Part shown: positions 17,096-27,762 of the stretch, one piece after another | Numbering within the stretch: position 1 is the first letter of the stretch | How the letters are laid out: the number at the start of each line of letters is the position of its first letter | Assembly (NCBI GenBank): GCA_021307345.1 | Contig: CP089930.1 | Location: 186,001-250,000, forward strand | Source: Escherichia coli | GTDB lineage: Bacteria; Pseudomonadota; Gammaproteobacteria; Enterobacterales; Enterobacteriaceae | DNA: 64,000 bases | Direction of reading: 5' to 3' | Program-made: the position numbers and the translations under genes | Notes under the pieces: model-generated | The model's database searches: none | What the model saw: only the letters and a program-made list of their open reading frames with translations | Told to the model about the DNA's origin: nothing

Positions 17096-19003
17096 TCAGC
17101 CACCATTTTTTAACGCTTCAAGATACTCCCAGCGTTCAAAAGCCTGCTCCAGCTCCTGCTCCGCAGCAGCCAGATCAGCGAGCACTTTTTGCGTATGTTC
17201 ATGAGACTGGCTGAAGAAGGAGGCATCTGCCACCTGCGCCTGTAAGGCTTCCAGCTTCGCTTCCAGATCTTCAAGCAATTGCGGAAGCTGTTCCAGTTCG
17301 CGCTGCAATTTATAGCTTAGTTTGCTAGTGTTGCGTTTTACAGTTTCTGCTTTTGGCGCTGCCGCTTCTTCGGTTTTTTTCACCACCGGCTGTTTAAGCG
17401 CCACATACTGTTCTTGCTGACCACGGGCATCATGATAACCGCCAACATAACGACCAATTTTGCCGCCGCCTTCGAAGATCCAGCATTCTGTCACAGTGTT
17501 ATCGACAAACTGACGATCGTGGCTTACTAACAACACCGTCCCCTGGTAGCTGTCGATTAGCTCTTCAAGCAGTTCGAGCGTTTCGACGTCAAGGTCGTTG
17601 GTCGGTTCGTCGAGGATCAGTAAATTGCTTGGCTTAAGGAACAAACGTGCTAACAGCAGACGGTTACGTTCCCCGCCAGAAAGCGCACGTACCGGCGTCA
17701 TCGCCCGTTTCGGATGGAACAGGAAGTCCTGCAAATAACCCAGCACGTGGCGTGGTTTACCGTTAACCATCACCTCTTGCTTACCTTCGGCAAGGTTATC
17801 CATCACCGTTTTATCGGGATCCAGTTCCGCGCGGTGCTGATCGAAATAAGCCACTTCAAGTTTGGTGCCAACGTGAATACGTCCGCTGTCTGGCTGAAGT
17901 TGCCCCAGCATCAGTTTTAACAGCGTGGTTTTACCGCAGCCATTCGGGCCAATCAGCGCAATTTTGTCGCCACGTTGTACCTGAGCGGAAAAGTCTTTCA
18001 CCAGTTGTTTGCCCTCAACCTGATAGCAAACATCTTCCATTTCAAAGACTATTTTACCGGAGCGGCTGGCTTCTTCGACCTGCATCTTCGCCGTACCCAT
18101 TACCTCCCGGCGTTGGCTACGTTCACGACGCATCGCTTTCAATGCACGCACGCGACCTTCGTTACGGGTACGACGCGCTTTGATCCCCTGACGGATCCAC
18201 ACCTCTTCCTGCGCCAGTTTGCGGTCGAACTCGGCGTTTTGCAGCTCTTCCACGCGCAGGGCTTCTTCTTTTTCCAGCAGGTACTGGTCGTAATTCCCTG
18301 GATAGGTCACCAGCTTGCCGCGATCGAGATCAACAATGCGCGTCGCCATATTGCGAATAAACGAACGGTCGTGGGAGATGAAAATAATCGTCCCATTGAA
18401 GGTTTTAAGGAACCCTTCCAGCCAGTCGATGGTTTCGATATCCAGGTGGTTAGTCGGTTCGTCGAGCAGTAACACGCGCGGATTGCTCACCAACGCGCGT
18501 CCCAACGCCGCTTTACGCAACCAACCGCCGGAAAGTGACGACAGCGCAGCATTGGGGTCTAATCCCAGCTGTGCCAATACTTCGTTGATGCGGTTTTCCA
18601 GTTGCCACAGATTATGGTGATCAAGCTGCTCCTGGACTTTCGCCAGTTCATTGAGATTTTTCTCGCTCGGGTCATTCATCACCAGGCGCGAAATATCGTG
18701 ATAGCGTTTCAGGTATTCCGCCTGTTCTTCGATGCCTTCGGCAACGAAATCATAAACGCTGCCCTCAACGTTACGCGGCGGATCTTGTTGCAAACGCGCA
18801 ACGATCAAATCTTGCTCATAGATTATCCGACCGTCATCCAGCCCCTGTTCACGGTTGAGGATTTTCATTAACGTCGATTTGCCTGCGCCGTTACGGCCCA
18901 CCAGACAAACACGTTCGTTATCTTCGATATGCAGTTCTGCGTTATCGAGAAGCGGCGCGTCGCTGAACGACAGCCATGCGCCATGCATACTGATTAATGA
19001 CAT
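17096..19003 (-). CDS. uup: ABC-F ATPase Uup
   Basis: Uup has 635 residues and two ABC cassettes in one chain: Walker A GRNGAGKST (about 36-44) with signature LSGGW, and Walker A GPNGCGKTT (about 352-360) with signature LSGGE. The Walker B strings are LLLDEPTNHLD and LILDEPTNDLD. The ABC-F linker lies between the domains. The C-terminal 90 residues are a charged coiled coil (EQLPQLLEDLEAKLEALQ) that binds DNA in E. coli Uup. It acts on ribosomes and affects precise transposon excision. It starts 11 bp after the rlmKL stop, so they are probably co-transcribed. Confidence 0.96.
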   Translation of the reverse strand: MSLISMHGAWLSFSDAPLLDNAELHIEDNERVCLVGRNGAGKSTLMKILNREQGLDDGRIIYEQDLIVARLQQDPPRNVEGSVYDFVAEGIEEQAEYLKRYHDISRLVMNDPSEKNLNELAKVQEQLDHHNLWQLENRINEVLAQLGLDPNAALSSLSGGWLRKAALGRALVSNPRVLLLDEPTNHLDIETIDWLEGFLKTFNGTIIFISHDRSFIRNMATRIVDLDRGKLVTYPGNYDQYLLEKEEALRVEELQNAEFDRKLAQEEVWIRQGIKARRTRNEGRVRALKAMRRERSQRREVMGTAKMQVEEASRSGKIVFEMEDVCYQVEGKQLVKDFSAQVQRGDKIALIGPNGCGKTTLLKLMLGQLQPDSGRIHVGTKLEVAYFDQHRAELDPDKTVMDNLAEGKQEVMVNGKPRHVLGYLQDFLFHPKRAMTPVRALSGGERNRLLLARLFLKPSNLLILDEPTNDLDVETLELLEELIDSYQGTVLLVSHDRQFVDNTVTECWIFEGGGKIGRYVGGYHDARGQQEQYVALKQPVVKKTEEAAAPKAETVKRNTSKLSYKLQRELEQLPQLLEDLEAKLEALQAQVADASFFSQSHEHTQKVLADLAAAEQELEQAFERWEYLEALKNGG

Positions 19004-19014
19004 TACTATTCCTT

Positions 19015-21123
19015 TCAGGCTGCGGTAATCAGCCAGCAGTTGTGGATCTGGCGGTTACGGGCGAAATCCTGGGAGAGCGTTTTTTGCGTAATTTCTTGTG
19101 CTTTCAGTCCCAGTTTTGCCAGTCCGTCAAGATCCATACGGAAGCCACGCTTGTTGTTCGAGAACATGATCGTCCCGCCAGCACGCAGCAGACGCTTCAA
19201 ATCTTTCATCAGCGCCAGATGATCGCGCTGAACATCAAACGCATCTTCCATTCGTTTTGAGTTAGAGAAGGTTGGCGGATCGATAAAAATCAGATCGAAC
19301 TGTTCATTAGCTTCACGCAACCACGCCAGACAATCGGCCTGAATCAGGCGATGCGCACGGCCGGTTAAGCCATTCAGACGCAGGTTGCGTTCTGCCCACT
19401 CCAGATAAGTACGCGACATATCCACTGTGGTGGTGCTGCGCGCGCCGCCTAAGCCCGCGTGCACGGTGGCGCTACCGGTATAGGAGAACAGGTTGAGGAA
19501 ATCTTTGCCTTTACTCATCTGACCGAGCATACGACGGGCGATACGGTGATCGAGGAACAAACCCGTATCAAGGTAATCCGTCAGGTTCACCCACAGGTGC
19601 GCGTTATATTCGGTGACTTCAAGAAACTCGCCCTTCTCGCCCAGTTTCTGATACTGATTTTTGCCCTTCTGGCGTTCACGGGTTTTCAGCACCAGTTTGT
19701 TTGGCGCAATCCCCAGTACCGAAATGGTCGCAGCGATAATATCGAACAAACGTTGACGCGCTTTGTGCGCATCGATGGTCTTCGGCGGCGCGTACTCCTG
19801 CACGACCACCCAGTCGGCGTAGCGGTCAACAGCGACGTTGTATTCTGGCAAATCGGCGTCATACAGGCGGTAACATTCAATCCCTTCCTGCCGCGCCCAT
19901 TTTTCGAATTTCTTCAGGTTCTTACGCAGACGGTTGGCGTAATCTTCCGCCACCATCGCCGGTTTGCTGTCCGGGGTACTTTCGGCAACGTGGTAGTTTT
20001 TCTGCACGCAGTCCAGCGGGCCATTTTTCGCCTTGTACTGTTTGTCTGCGCGCAATTGCAGACAACTTAACAAATCCGGCGAGGCGCTGAATAAAGAGAG
20101 ATTCCAGCCACCGAACTGGTTTTTCATGATTCGGCCCAGCAGGCTATGCAGCGCAATCAGCGCCGGTTCGCTGTCCAGACGCTCACCGTATGGCGGGTTG
20201 CTCAGTACGGTGCCATACGGTCCTTTTGGTAGCGGATTGGTCAGTTGCGCGACATCTTTCACCTCAAAAGTGATCAGTTCGCCAATCCCCGCCAAGCGGG
20301 CGTTAGTACGCGCACGTTGAATCACCCGCGCATCGCTGTCGGAACCGTAGAAATGAGAGCTGTATTCTGCCAGACCTTTACGGGCGCGAGTTTGTGCTTC
20401 CGCTTTCACTTCCTGCCAGATGGCTTCGTCGTGCTGCGCCCAGCCGCTAAATCCCCAACGCCCACGGTGCAAGCCCGGCGCGCGGTCGGTCGCCAGCATC
20501 GCGGCTTCAATCAGCAACGTACCGGAACCACACATCGGGTCGAGCAGTGGTGTTCCTGGCTGCCAGCCAGATCGCATCACAATGGCTGCCGCCAGTGTTT
20601 CTTTGATTGGCGCAATACCGGCACGGTCACGATAACCACGCAGATGCAAACCATCACCACTTAAGTCGAGAGCGATACTGGCGGTTTCTTTATGCAGCCA
20701 GACGTTAACGCGAATATCCGGCGCATCGCGATCAACATTTGGTCGCGGCAGATTTTTACGCGTGAAAGCATCAACAATTGCGTCCTTAACTTTCATCGCG
20801 CCATACTGGCTGTTGCGGATAGTGTCATTCAGACCACTAAAGTGGACAGCAAAGGTCGCGCCAGGATTAAACATCTCTGTCCAGTTGATCGCCTGAACGC
20901 CGAGATAGAGGTCTAAATCACTGTAAACCTTACACTCGCCCAGCGGCAACATAATACGCGAGGCCAGGCGGCTCCACATCAGGCTCTGGTATACAAGCCG
21001 CGTGTCGCCCTTGAAATGGACCCCACCCTGAACCACCTGGCATTCAACGGCCCCCAGGTTTTCCAGTTCAGTTTTTAACAGCTCTTCCAGCCCACGGGCC
21101 GTACTGGCAAACAGAGAATTCAT
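19015..21123 (-). CDS. rlmL: 23S rRNA m2G2445/m7G2069 methyltransferase RlmKL
   Basis: RlmKL has 702 residues and is a natural fusion of two methyltransferases. The N-terminal RlmL part has a THUMP domain (about 45-155), then [15 protein letters not shown] and LSNPPYGER, the N-methyltransferase motif that makes m2G2445. The C-terminal RlmK part has [20 protein letters not shown] (SAM site, about 540) and [16 protein letters not shown], making m7G2069. It is divergent from ycbX across 97 bp and upstream of uup in a probable operon. Confidence 0.96.
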   Translation of the reverse strand: MNSLFASTARGLEELLKTELENLGAVECQVVQGGVHFKGDTRLVYQSLMWSRLASRIMLPLGECKVYSDLDLYLGVQAINWTEMFNPGATFAVHFSGLNDTIRNSQYGAMKVKDAIVDAFTRKNLPRPNVDRDAPDIRVNVWLHKETASIALDLSGDGLHLRGYRDRAGIAPIKETLAAAIVMRSGWQPGTPLLDPMCGSGTLLIEAAMLATDRAPGLHRGRWGFSGWAQHDEAIWQEVKAEAQTRARKGLAEYSSHFYGSDSDARVIQRARTNARLAGIGELITFEVKDVAQLTNPLPKGPYGTVLSNPPYGERLDSEPALIALHSLLGRIMKNQFGGWNLSLFSASPDLLSCLQLRADKQYKAKNGPLDCVQKNYHVAESTPDSKPAMVAEDYANRLRKNLKKFEKWARQEGIECYRLYDADLPEYNVAVDRYADWVVVQEYAPPKTIDAHKARQRLFDIIAATISVLGIAPNKLVLKTRERQKGKNQYQKLGEKGEFLEVTEYNAHLWVNLTDYLDTGLFLDHRIARRMLGQMSKGKDFLNLFSYTGSATVHAGLGGARSTTTVDMSRTYLEWAERNLRLNGLTGRAHRLIQADCLAWLREANEQFDLIFIDPPTFSNSKRMEDAFDVQRDHLALMKDLKRLLRAGGTIMFSNNKRGFRMDLDGLAKLGLKAQEITQKTLSQDFARNRQIHNCWLITAA

Positions 21124-21220
21124 ATCGTCACTTTTACTCTAAGAAAATTGTTGCGCATTATAGCTAATAAGTCCGTCATGTCATAAAGTTGAAGGCTTAT
21201 TTTCATTTGGGGACCGCACC

Positions 21221-22330
21221 GTGGCGACATTAACCCGGCTTTTTATTCATCCTGTTAAATCCATGCGTGGCATCGGTCTGACACACGCTCTTGCAGATAT
21301 CAGCGGGCTGGCCTTCGATCGCATTTTTATGCTGACAGAACCCGACGGTACATTTATTACCGCCCGTCAGTTTCCACAGATGGTGCGCTTTACCCCATCT
21401 CCCGTTCATGACGGTCTGCATCTCACTGCGCCCGATGGTAGTAGTGCGTGGGTACGCTTTGCCGATTTCGCCGAACAGGACGCACCAACGGAAGTGTGGG
21501 GTAACCATTTTACTGCGCGCATTGCGCCAGATGAGATAAACAAATGGTTAAGCGGATTTTTCTCCCGCGACGTGCAATTGCGCTGGGTGGGGCCACAGAT
21601 GACGCGGCGCGTAAAACGCCACAACACTGTACCCCTGTCATTCGCTGATGGCTATCCGTATCTGCTCGTCAATGAAGCTTCATTGCGCGATCTCCAACAA
21701 CGCTGTCCGGCAAGCGTCAAAATGGAACAATTCCGCCCCAATCTGGTTGTTTCTGGCGTAGCCGCGTGGGAAGAAGACACCTGGAAAGTGATTCGTATTG
21801 GCGATGTGGTGTTCGATGTGGTGAAACCTTGTAGCCGTTGTATTTTCACCACCGTTAGCCCGGAAAAAGGGCAAAAGCATCCGGCTGGCGAACCATTAAA
21901 AACGCTGCAATCTTTCCGTACAGCCCAGGATAACGGCGATGTCGATTTCGGTCAAAACTTAATTGCCCGTAACAGTGGTGTTATCCGTGTTGGCGATGAG
22001 GTGGAAATCCTGGCGACAGCACCGGCAAAAGTCTACGGTGCGGCCGCAGCCGACGATACTTTCTCCGCGACACAACAACCAAACGCGAATGTTGACATCA
22101 ACTGGCAAGGGCGGGCATTTCGCGGTAATAACCAACAGGTACTGCTGGAACAATTAGAAAATCAAGGGATTCGTATTCCCTATTCTTGCCGTGCCGGCAT
22201 ATGCGGAAGTTGTCGTGTTCAGCTTCTCGAAGGCGAAGTCACCCCGCTGAAAAAATCAGCTATGAGCTACGATGGAACAATTCTTTGCTGTAGTTGCGTA
22301 CCGAAGACTGCATTGAAACTGAAAAGTTAA
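21221..22330 (+). CDS. ycbX: MOSC/ferredoxin protein YcbX (N-hydroxylated base detoxification)
   Basis: YcbX has 369 residues and starts with GTG at 21221 ([17 protein letters not shown]). It has a MOSC N-terminal beta-barrel (about 1-100), then the MOSC molybdenum-cofactor domain with the conserved cysteine in [13 protein letters not shown] (about 205). The C-terminal [2Fe-2S] ferredoxin domain (about 285-369) shows [15 protein letters not shown] and ILCCSCV, the C-x4-C-x2-C plus distal C pattern. E. coli YcbX detoxifies N-hydroxylated base analogues with the CysJ reductase. The 3' end overlaps zapC by 4 bp, convergent. It differs at many positions from the K-12 protein I remember. Confidence 0.94.
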   Translation: MATLTRLFIHPVKSMRGIGLTHALADISGLAFDRIFMLTEPDGTFITARQFPQMVRFTPSPVHDGLHLTAPDGSSAWVRFADFAEQDAPTEVWGNHFTARIAPDEINKWLSGFFSRDVQLRWVGPQMTRRVKRHNTVPLSFADGYPYLLVNEASLRDLQQRCPASVKMEQFRPNLVVSGVAAWEEDTWKVIRIGDVVFDVVKPCSRCIFTTVSPEKGQKHPAGEPLKTLQSFRTAQDNGDVDFGQNLIARNSGVIRVGDEVEILATAPAKVYGAAAADDTFSATQQPNANVDINWQGRAFRGNNQQVLLEQLENQGIRIPYSCRAGICGSCRVQLLEGEVTPLKKSAMSYDGTILCCSCVPKTALKLKS

Positions 22331-22869
22331 ACGGCTTGTTCAAGGCTGACGCTGTCATAACTCACATGCGGTCTCAGCCTGTCATTCATAATTTTGATGG
22401 CGTCACCCAGTTGCATGGCGCGCCCGGCGATGACGACGCAAGGCTGTGCCAGCAGGCACAGTGCGGCATTTTCGCCAGATTCAATAACCAGTAAATTGAC
22501 CTGCTCATTGGTGTCGCTTAACCAGACACAGGCAGCATCACCTGACGCTGGAGCCCACATTTCGCCATGAGAAACAAAATGCCAGCTTTTCGGCATTTGC
22601 GGTTTGAGATAACGAATCGCTACCAGTGCATTAAGCACCAGTTCAGCTTTTTGTTCTTTTGATAAGTTAAGGTCGCGGCATTTTTCTTCAAACGTGAAAT
22701 AGAGCGCGGCGTCATCAACGCAAAATCCCGCAGGAGAAAAAGCATCCGGCGTCAACATTTTACGCGCAAAACGTGAGCGAAACAGCATACCATTGGCTAA
22801 ATCAAGCATCATTCGATCATGCTCTTCATCGTAATACCAACGCCAGTTATCGTCTGGTTTAATTCGCAT
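22327..22869 (-). CDS. zapC: Cell division protein ZapC
   Basis: ZapC has 180 residues starting [20 protein letters not shown]. It promotes lateral association of FtsZ protofilaments at the division ring and is a ClpXP substrate. It is full length, matching the family; there is no enzymatic motif. It is on the same strand as pyrD, 173 bp downstream of it, with a hairpin at 22981-23010 between. It converges on ycbX with a 4-bp overlap. Confidence 0.94.
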   Translation of the reverse strand: MRIKPDDNWRWYYDEEHDRMMLDLANGMLFRSRFARKMLTPDAFSPAGFCVDDAALYFTFEEKCRDLNLSKEQKAELVLNALVAIRYLKPQMPKSWHFVSHGEMWAPASGDAACVWLSDTNEQVNLLVIESGENAALCLLAQPCVVIAGRAMQLGDAIKIMNDRLRPHVSYDSVSLEQAV

Positions 22870-22980
22870 ATGCCTCTCCTCTACCCTATAAATTCACTGC
22901 AACACATTCCATTGTCGCTTTGCTTAATAACCTCAACAAGAAAAGTACAAAATGTCTAAATAAGTAACAGGAATGAATAT

Positions 22981-23010
22981 AAAACAACCAGGGCTGAAAA
23001 TAAAGCCCTG
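22981..23010 (-). terminator. pyrD terminator
   Basis: On the minus strand, CAGGGCT, eight-base loop, AGCCCTG is followed by GTTGTTTT, 33 bases after the pyrD stop. Confidence 0.65.
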
Positions 23011-23042
23011 ATTATCTTATAAAGAGAAAGTGAAAGAAATAA

Positions 23043-24053
23043 TTAGATATGAGTAACGATTTCTTTAATCAGCGGTGGTCCTTTAAAAATAAAACCAGAA
23101 TAAATTTGCACCAGTGAAGCCCCCGCTGCTATCTTCTCACGGGCAGCAATAACCGAGTCAATACCACCAACACCAATGATCGGTAAACGACCGTTTAATT
23201 CCTGCGACAAGCGGCGAATAATTTCTGTGCTTTTTAATTGCAACGGACGACCACTTAAGCCACCGGTTTGATCGCAATTTTTCATTCCCTGAACTAAAGA
23301 ACGATCGAGGGTGGTATTAGTCGCAATAACGCCATCAATATTATGACGTACCAAACTATCGGCCACCTGGATCAACTCTTCTTCAGAAAGATCCGGCGCG
23401 ATCTTCACTGCGATCGGCACATATTTATGGTGCATCGCTTGCAAATCATTTTGCTTATTTTTAATTGCCGTTAATAAATCATCCAGTGCTTCGCCATATT
23501 GCAGAGTACGTAATCCTGGAGTATTCGGTGATGAAATATTGATGGCAATATATCCTGCATAGGCGTAGATTTTTTCCATACAAATCAGATAGTCATCTTT
23601 GCCTTGCTCAACCGGTGTATCTTTATTTTTACCGATATTAATTCCCAGAACGCCGTCATAATGTGCTTTTTTAACGTTCTCAACGAGGTTATCAACGCCG
23701 AGGTTATTAAAGCCCATACGGTTGATCAAACCTTCAGCATCCACCAGACGGAAGAGACGCGGCTTGTCATTTCCTGGTTGTGGACGAGGGGTGACAGTGC
23801 CGATCTCGATCGATCCAAATCCCATTGCGCCTAAAGCGTCAATACACTCCCCGTCTTTATCAAGACCGGCAGCCAGACCAAGCGGATTTTTAAAGGTCAG
23901 TCCCATGCAGTTAACCGGTTTCGCTGGAACGTTCTGTCGAACAAGTGCTTCAAACGGCGTTCCGGTAATGCGACGTAATTGCTGAAAAGTAAACTCATGA
24001 GCGCGCTCAGGATCGAGCTGGAAAAGGGCTTTACGAACGAAGGGGTAGTACAT
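23043..24053 (-). CDS. pyrD: Dihydroorotate dehydrogenase (quinone), class 2
   Basis: PyrD has 336 residues from the ATG at 24053 ([21 protein letters not shown]); the frame opens to 24080 but only this start lies just after the regulatory hairpin. It oxidises dihydroorotate to orotate, passing electrons to quinone through FMN. The amphipathic N-terminal membrane-binding helices, the catalytic-serine segment [11 protein letters not shown] (about 173-183), TNTTLDRS and the FMN-phosphate loop IGVGGIDS are all visible. Control is by pyrimidine-sensitive start-site switching with a leader hairpin, and probably by PurR. Confidence 0.97.
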   Translation of the reverse strand: MYYPFVRKALFQLDPERAHEFTFQQLRRITGTPFEALVRQNVPAKPVNCMGLTFKNPLGLAAGLDKDGECIDALGAMGFGSIEIGTVTPRPQPGNDKPRLFRLVDAEGLINRMGFNNLGVDNLVENVKKAHYDGVLGINIGKNKDTPVEQGKDDYLICMEKIYAYAGYIAINISSPNTPGLRTLQYGEALDDLLTAIKNKQNDLQAMHHKYVPIAVKIAPDLSEEELIQVADSLVRHNIDGVIATNTTLDRSLVQGMKNCDQTGGLSGRPLQLKSTEIIRRLSQELNGRLPIIGVGGIDSVIAAREKIAAGASLVQIYSGFIFKGPPLIKEIVTHI

Positions 24054-24068
24054 GAACTCTCCTGGATT

Positions 24069-24086
24069 CCCGGTGTGCAAACCGGG
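24069..24086 (-). promoter_or_regulatory. pyrD leader hairpin (pyrimidine start-site switch)
   Basis: On the minus strand the leader starts CACCCGGTTTGCACACCGGG; CCCGGT pairs with ACCGGG directly upstream of the Shine-Dalgarno AGGAGAG. In E. coli, high CTP shifts initiation to an upstream C so that this hairpin forms and blocks translation; low CTP gives a shorter RNA without it. The sequence here has the same layout. A -10 (CATAAT) lies at about 24092-24097. Confidence 0.85.
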
Positions 24087-24138
24087 TGCGTATTATGTGC
24101 GAGTTCGAATCAAAAGGGAATTGACCTGTGGCAATAAA

Positions 24139-24154
24139 TAGCAAACGTTTTCTT
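24139..24154. promoter_or_regulatory. Probable PurR operator upstream of pyrD
   Basis: TAGCAAACGTTTTCTT matches the PurR consensus ACGCAAACGTTTTCNT at the central CAAACGTTTTC. It is centred about 60 bases upstream of the expected pyrD start. pyrD is a known PurR target in E. coli; the exact site assignment is from pattern. Confidence 0.55.
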
Positions 24155-24289
24155 GTTGTGCTTTTTTTATGCTTTTTTTTGCTTTTCTTCATCAGATAAA
24201 TCATTTCGACTCACAAGCTCTCTCTGTCAGACTGACCGAATTGTTATCAATTTTAACAAAACAAGAACTATTGGTTATAAGGAGAGAGT

Positions 24290-24865
24290 ATGCGTGTCAT
24301 TACCCTGGCAGGAAGTCCTCGCTTTCCTTCTCGCTCCAGCTCTTTGCTGGAATATGCGCGGGAAAAATTGAATGGCCTGGATGTGGAAGTTTATCACTGG
24401 AATCTGCAAAACTTCGCCCCGGAAGATTTGCTTTATGCCCGTTTCGATAGTCCGGCACTCAAGACTTTCACCGCTCAGTTGCAAGAGGCTGATGGGCTGA
24501 TTGTCGCCACTCCCGTCTACAAAGCCGCCTATTCCGGCGCACTGAAAACGCTTCTCGACCTGCTACCAGAACGCGCACTACAAGGAAAAGTGGTGTTGCC
24601 GCTGGCGACAGGTGGCACGGTGGCTCACCTGCTGGCGGTTGATTACGCACTTAAACCAGTTTTAAGCGCACTAAAAGCCCAGGAGATCCTACACGGCGTA
24701 TTTGCCGATGACTCGCAGGTGCTTGATTTCCAACATAAGCCGCAATTCACGCCGAATCTGCAATCCCGTCTAGATACCGCGCTCGATACCTTCTGGCAGG
24801 CGCTGCACCGCCGCGATGTCCAGGTTCCTGACCTTCTCTCTCTGCGAGGTAACGCTCATGCGTAA
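24290..24865 (+). CDS. ssuE: NAD(P)H-dependent FMN reductase SsuE
   Basis: SsuE has 191 residues and a flavodoxin-like fold, with the FMN phosphate loop LAGSPRFPSRSSSL (about 6-19) and the second FMN segment ATPVYKAAYSGALKTLLDLL (about 73-92). It supplies reduced FMN to SsuD. It is the first gene of ssuEADCB, with RBS AAGGAGAG, and overlaps ssuA by 8 bp. In K-12 the operon is switched on by Cbl/CysB during sulfate starvation. Upstream, TTGTTATCAATTTTAACAA (24241-24259) is a short inverted repeat that could belong to such a LysR-type site. The neighbour upstream is pyrD rather than the elf cluster. Confidence 0.96.
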   Translation: MRVITLAGSPRFPSRSSSLLEYAREKLNGLDVEVYHWNLQNFAPEDLLYARFDSPALKTFTAQLQEADGLIVATPVYKAAYSGALKTLLDLLPERALQGKVVLPLATGGTVAHLLAVDYALKPVLSALKAQEILHGVFADDSQVLDFQHKPQFTPNLQSRLDTALDTFWQALHRRDVQVPDLLSLRGNAHA

Positions 24866-25817
24866 TATTTTTAAACTGGTGCTGATGGGATTATTCAGCG
24901 TCTCTACGCTCACGATTGCTGCGGAGTCTTCTCCTGAAGCGTTACGGATAGGTTATCAAAAAGGCAGCATCAGCATGGTGCTGGCAAAAAGCCACCAGTT
25001 ACTGGAAACACGCTATCCGCAAACCAAAATCTCGTGGGTGGAGTTTCCCGCTGGTCCGCAAATGTTGGAGGCGTTAAACGTCGGCAGTATCGATCTGGGC
25101 AGTACGGGGGACATTCCTCCAATTTTTGCTCAGGCCGCCGGTGCTGATTTGGTCTACGTCGGTGTCGAGCCACCGAAACCAAAAGCCGAAGTGATTCTGG
25201 TGCTCGAAAACAGCCCGATCAAAACTGTGGCTGAACTAAAGGGCCACAAAGTCGCGTTTCAGAAAGGTTCAAGTTCGCACAACCTTTTACTGCGCGCACT
25301 GCAACAGGCCGGGCTTAATTTCACTGATATTCAGCCGACCTATCTGACGCCCGCCGATGCGCGCGCTGCATTTCAGCAGGGTAACGTCGACGCCTGGGCT
25401 ATCTGGGATCCCTACTATTCCGCTGCGTTATTGCAGGGCGGCGTGCGGGTGCTGAAAGATGGCACCGATCTCAATCAAACCGGATCGTTTTATCTGGCAG
25501 CCCGTCCGTATGCAGAAAAAAACGGCGCATTTATTCAGGGCGTACTGGCAACCTTTAGCGAGGCCGATGCGTTAACCCATAGCCAGCGCGAACAAAGCAT
25601 CGCCCTGTTGGCAAAAACAATGGGTTTACCGGCGCCGGTCATTGCCTCATATCTTGACCATCGCCCCCCTACCACCATCAAACCCGTGAACGCCGAGGTT
25701 GCTGCTTTACAGCAACACACTGCCGACCTGTTTTATGAAAATCGTCTGGTGCCGAAAAAAGTCGATATCCGCCAACGCATCTGGCAGCCCACTCAACTGG
25801 AAGGAAAACAATTATGA
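24858..25817 (+). CDS. ssuA: Aliphatic sulfonate ABC transporter, periplasmic binding protein SsuA
   Basis: SsuA has 319 residues from the ATG at 24858 ([23 protein letters not shown]), which is a Sec signal peptide of about 22 residues. It binds alkanesulfonates for import; the NitT/TauA-type fold shows [15 protein letters not shown] and [20 protein letters not shown]. The signal peptide and first 60 residues differ more from K-12 than the rest, as I remember it. It overlaps both ssuE (8 bp) and ssuD (4 bp), so the operon is translationally coupled. Confidence 0.95.
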   Translation: MRNIFKLVLMGLFSVSTLTIAAESSPEALRIGYQKGSISMVLAKSHQLLETRYPQTKISWVEFPAGPQMLEALNVGSIDLGSTGDIPPIFAQAAGADLVYVGVEPPKPKAEVILVLENSPIKTVAELKGHKVAFQKGSSSHNLLLRALQQAGLNFTDIQPTYLTPADARAAFQQGNVDAWAIWDPYYSAALLQGGVRVLKDGTDLNQTGSFYLAARPYAEKNGAFIQGVLATFSEADALTHSQREQSIALLAKTMGLPAPVIASYLDHRPPTTIKPVNAEVAALQQHTADLFYENRLVPKKVDIRQRIWQPTQLEGKQL

Positions 25818-26959
25818 GTCTGAATATGTTCTGGTTTTTACCCACGCACGGTGACGGTCATTATCTGGGAACGGAAGAAGGGTCTCGCCCGGTTGATCAT
25901 GGGTATCTGCAACAGATTGCACAAGCGGCGGATCGTCTTGGCTATACCGGCGTGCTGATCCCAACAGGCCGTTCCTGCGAAGATGCGTGGCTGGTGGCGG
26001 CATCGATGATCCCGGTGACGCAACGGCTTAAGTTCCTCGTCGCTCTACGCCCAAGTGTGACATCGCCTACCGTAGCCGCTCGCCAGGCTGCCACGCTTGA
26101 TCGCCTCTCTAATGGACGCGCGTTGTTTAACCTGGTCACAGGCAGCGATCCGCAAGAGCTGGCAGGCGACGGCGTGTTCCTTGATCATAGCGAGCGTTAC
26201 GAAGCCTCGGCGGAATTTACTCAGGTCTGGCGACGTTTATTGCAGGGAGAAACCGTCGATTTCAACGGTAAACATATTCATGTGCGCGGAGCAAAACTGC
26301 TCTTCCCGCCGATTCAACAGCCGTATCCGCCACTTTACTTTGGCGGATCGTCCGACGTTGCTCAGGATCTGGCTGCTGAACAGGTTGATCTTTATCTTAC
26401 CTGGGGCGAACCGCCGGAGCGGGTAAAAGAGAAGATCGAACAAGTGCGGGCAAAAGCTGCCGCGCATGGGCGCAAAATTCGTTTCGGTATTCGTCTGCAT
26501 GTAATTGTCCGCGAAACCAACGACGAAGCCTGGCAGGCCGCCGAACGGTTAATCTCCCATCTTGATGATAAGACGATTGCCAAAGCACAAGAAGCATTTG
26601 CCCGGACGGATTCAGTCGGTCAACAACGAATGGCGGCGCTGCATAACGGTAAGCGCGACAATCTGGAGATCAGCCCCAATTTATGGGCGGGAGTTGGCTT
26701 AGTACGCGGCGGTGCCGGAACGGCGCTGGTGGGCGATGGGCCGACAGTCGCTGCGCGAATCAACGAATACGCCGCGCTTGGCATCGACAGTTTTGTCCTT
26801 TCTGGCTATCCACATCTGGAAGAAGCGTATCGGGTTGGCGAGTTGTTGTTCCCACATCTGGATGTCGCCATCCCACAGATTCCCCAACCGCAGCCGCTGA
26901 ACCTGCAAGGCGAAGCGGTGGCAAATGAGTTTATCCCACGTAAAGTCGCGCAAAGCTAA
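25814..26959 (+). CDS. ssuD: FMNH2-dependent alkanesulfonate monooxygenase SsuD
   Basis: SsuD has 381 residues and a bacterial luciferase-like TIM barrel. It uses FMNH2 from SsuE and O2 to split the C-S bond of alkanesulfonates, releasing sulfite and an aldehyde. Conserved segments include [17 protein letters not shown] near the start, [17 protein letters not shown] (with the active-site-region cysteine at about 54) and [16 protein letters not shown]. The ATG overlaps the ssuA TGA. Confidence 0.97.
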   Translation: MSLNMFWFLPTHGDGHYLGTEEGSRPVDHGYLQQIAQAADRLGYTGVLIPTGRSCEDAWLVAASMIPVTQRLKFLVALRPSVTSPTVAARQAATLDRLSNGRALFNLVTGSDPQELAGDGVFLDHSERYEASAEFTQVWRRLLQGETVDFNGKHIHVRGAKLLFPPIQQPYPPLYFGGSSDVAQDLAAEQVDLYLTWGEPPERVKEKIEQVRAKAAAHGRKIRFGIRLHVIVRETNDEAWQAAERLISHLDDKTIAKAQEAFARTDSVGQQRMAALHNGKRDNLEISPNLWAGVGLVRGGAGTALVGDGPTVAARINEYAALGIDSFVLSGYPHLEEAYRVGELLFPHLDVAIPQIPQPQPLNLQGEAVANEFIPRKVAQS

Positions 26960-26970
26960 GGAACACGATG

Positions 26971-27762
26971 ATGGCAACGCCAGTGAAAAAATGGTTATTG
27001 CGCGTTGCCCCCTGGTTTTTACCGGTGGGCATCGTGGCGGTGTGGCAACTGGCCTCGTCAGTTGGCTGGTTGTCGACGCGTATTTTGCCCTCGCCGCAAG
27101 GGGTGGTCGCGGCGTTCTGGACGCTCTCAGCCAGCGGCGAATTGTGGCAGCATCTGGCGATCAGCTCCTGGCGGGCGCTGATTGGTTTTTCCATTGGCGG
27201 ATCGCTGGGCTTGATTCTGGGACTGATTAGCGGACTGTCGCGCTGGGGGGAGCGACTACTGGATACCTCAATTCAGATGTTGCGCAACGTACCGCATCTG
27301 GCGCTGATCCCGCTGGTGATTTTGTGGTTTGGCATTGATGAATCCGCAAAGATTTTCCTGGTGGCGCTTGGCACGCTATTCCCCATTTATATCAACACCT
27401 GGCATGGGATCCGTAATATCGATCGCGGGCTGGTAGAGATGGCGCGCAGCTATGGCTTATCCGGCGTGCCGCTGTTTATCCATGTGATCCTGCCCGGAGC
27501 CCTGCCCTCAATTATGGTCGGCGTGCGTTTTGCGTTGGGTCTGATGTGGCTAACGCTGATTGTTGCCGAAACCATTTCTGCCAATTCAGGCATTGGTTAT
27601 CTGGCAATGAATGCGCGGGAGTTTCTGCAAACGGACGTGGTGGTGGTCGCCATTATTCTTTACGCCCTGCTCGGCAAACTTGCTGACGTCAGCGCGCAAC
27701 TATTAGAGCGCCTCTGGTTGCGCTGGAACCCGGCTTATCATCTGAAGGAGGCCACGGTATGA
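26971..27762 (+). CDS. ssuC: Aliphatic sulfonate ABC transporter permease SsuC
   Basis: SsuC has 263 residues from the second of two adjacent ATGs ([11 protein letters not shown]); starting at 26968 would add one Met. It is a BPD_transp_1 permease with about six membrane helices and the EAA cytoplasmic loop [20 protein letters not shown] (about 155-174), which contacts SsuB. It lies 11 bp after ssuD, and its last codons overlap ssuB by 4 bp. Confidence 0.95.
   Translation: MATPVKKWLLRVAPWFLPVGIVAVWQLASSVGWLSTRILPSPQGVVAAFWTLSASGELWQHLAISSWRALIGFSIGGSLGLILGLISGLSRWGERLLDTSIQMLRNVPHLALIPLVILWFGIDESAKIFLVALGTLFPIYINTWHGIRNIDRGLVEMARSYGLSGVPLFIHVILPGALPSIMVGVRFALGLMWLTLIVAETISANSGIGYLAMNAREFLQTDVVVVAIILYALLGKLADVSAQLLERLWLRWNPAYHLKEATV

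Noticed and set aside
19459-20070. 203-codon plus-strand frame inside rlmKL
   Set aside because: Shadow of the intact methyltransferase fusion gene on the minus strand.
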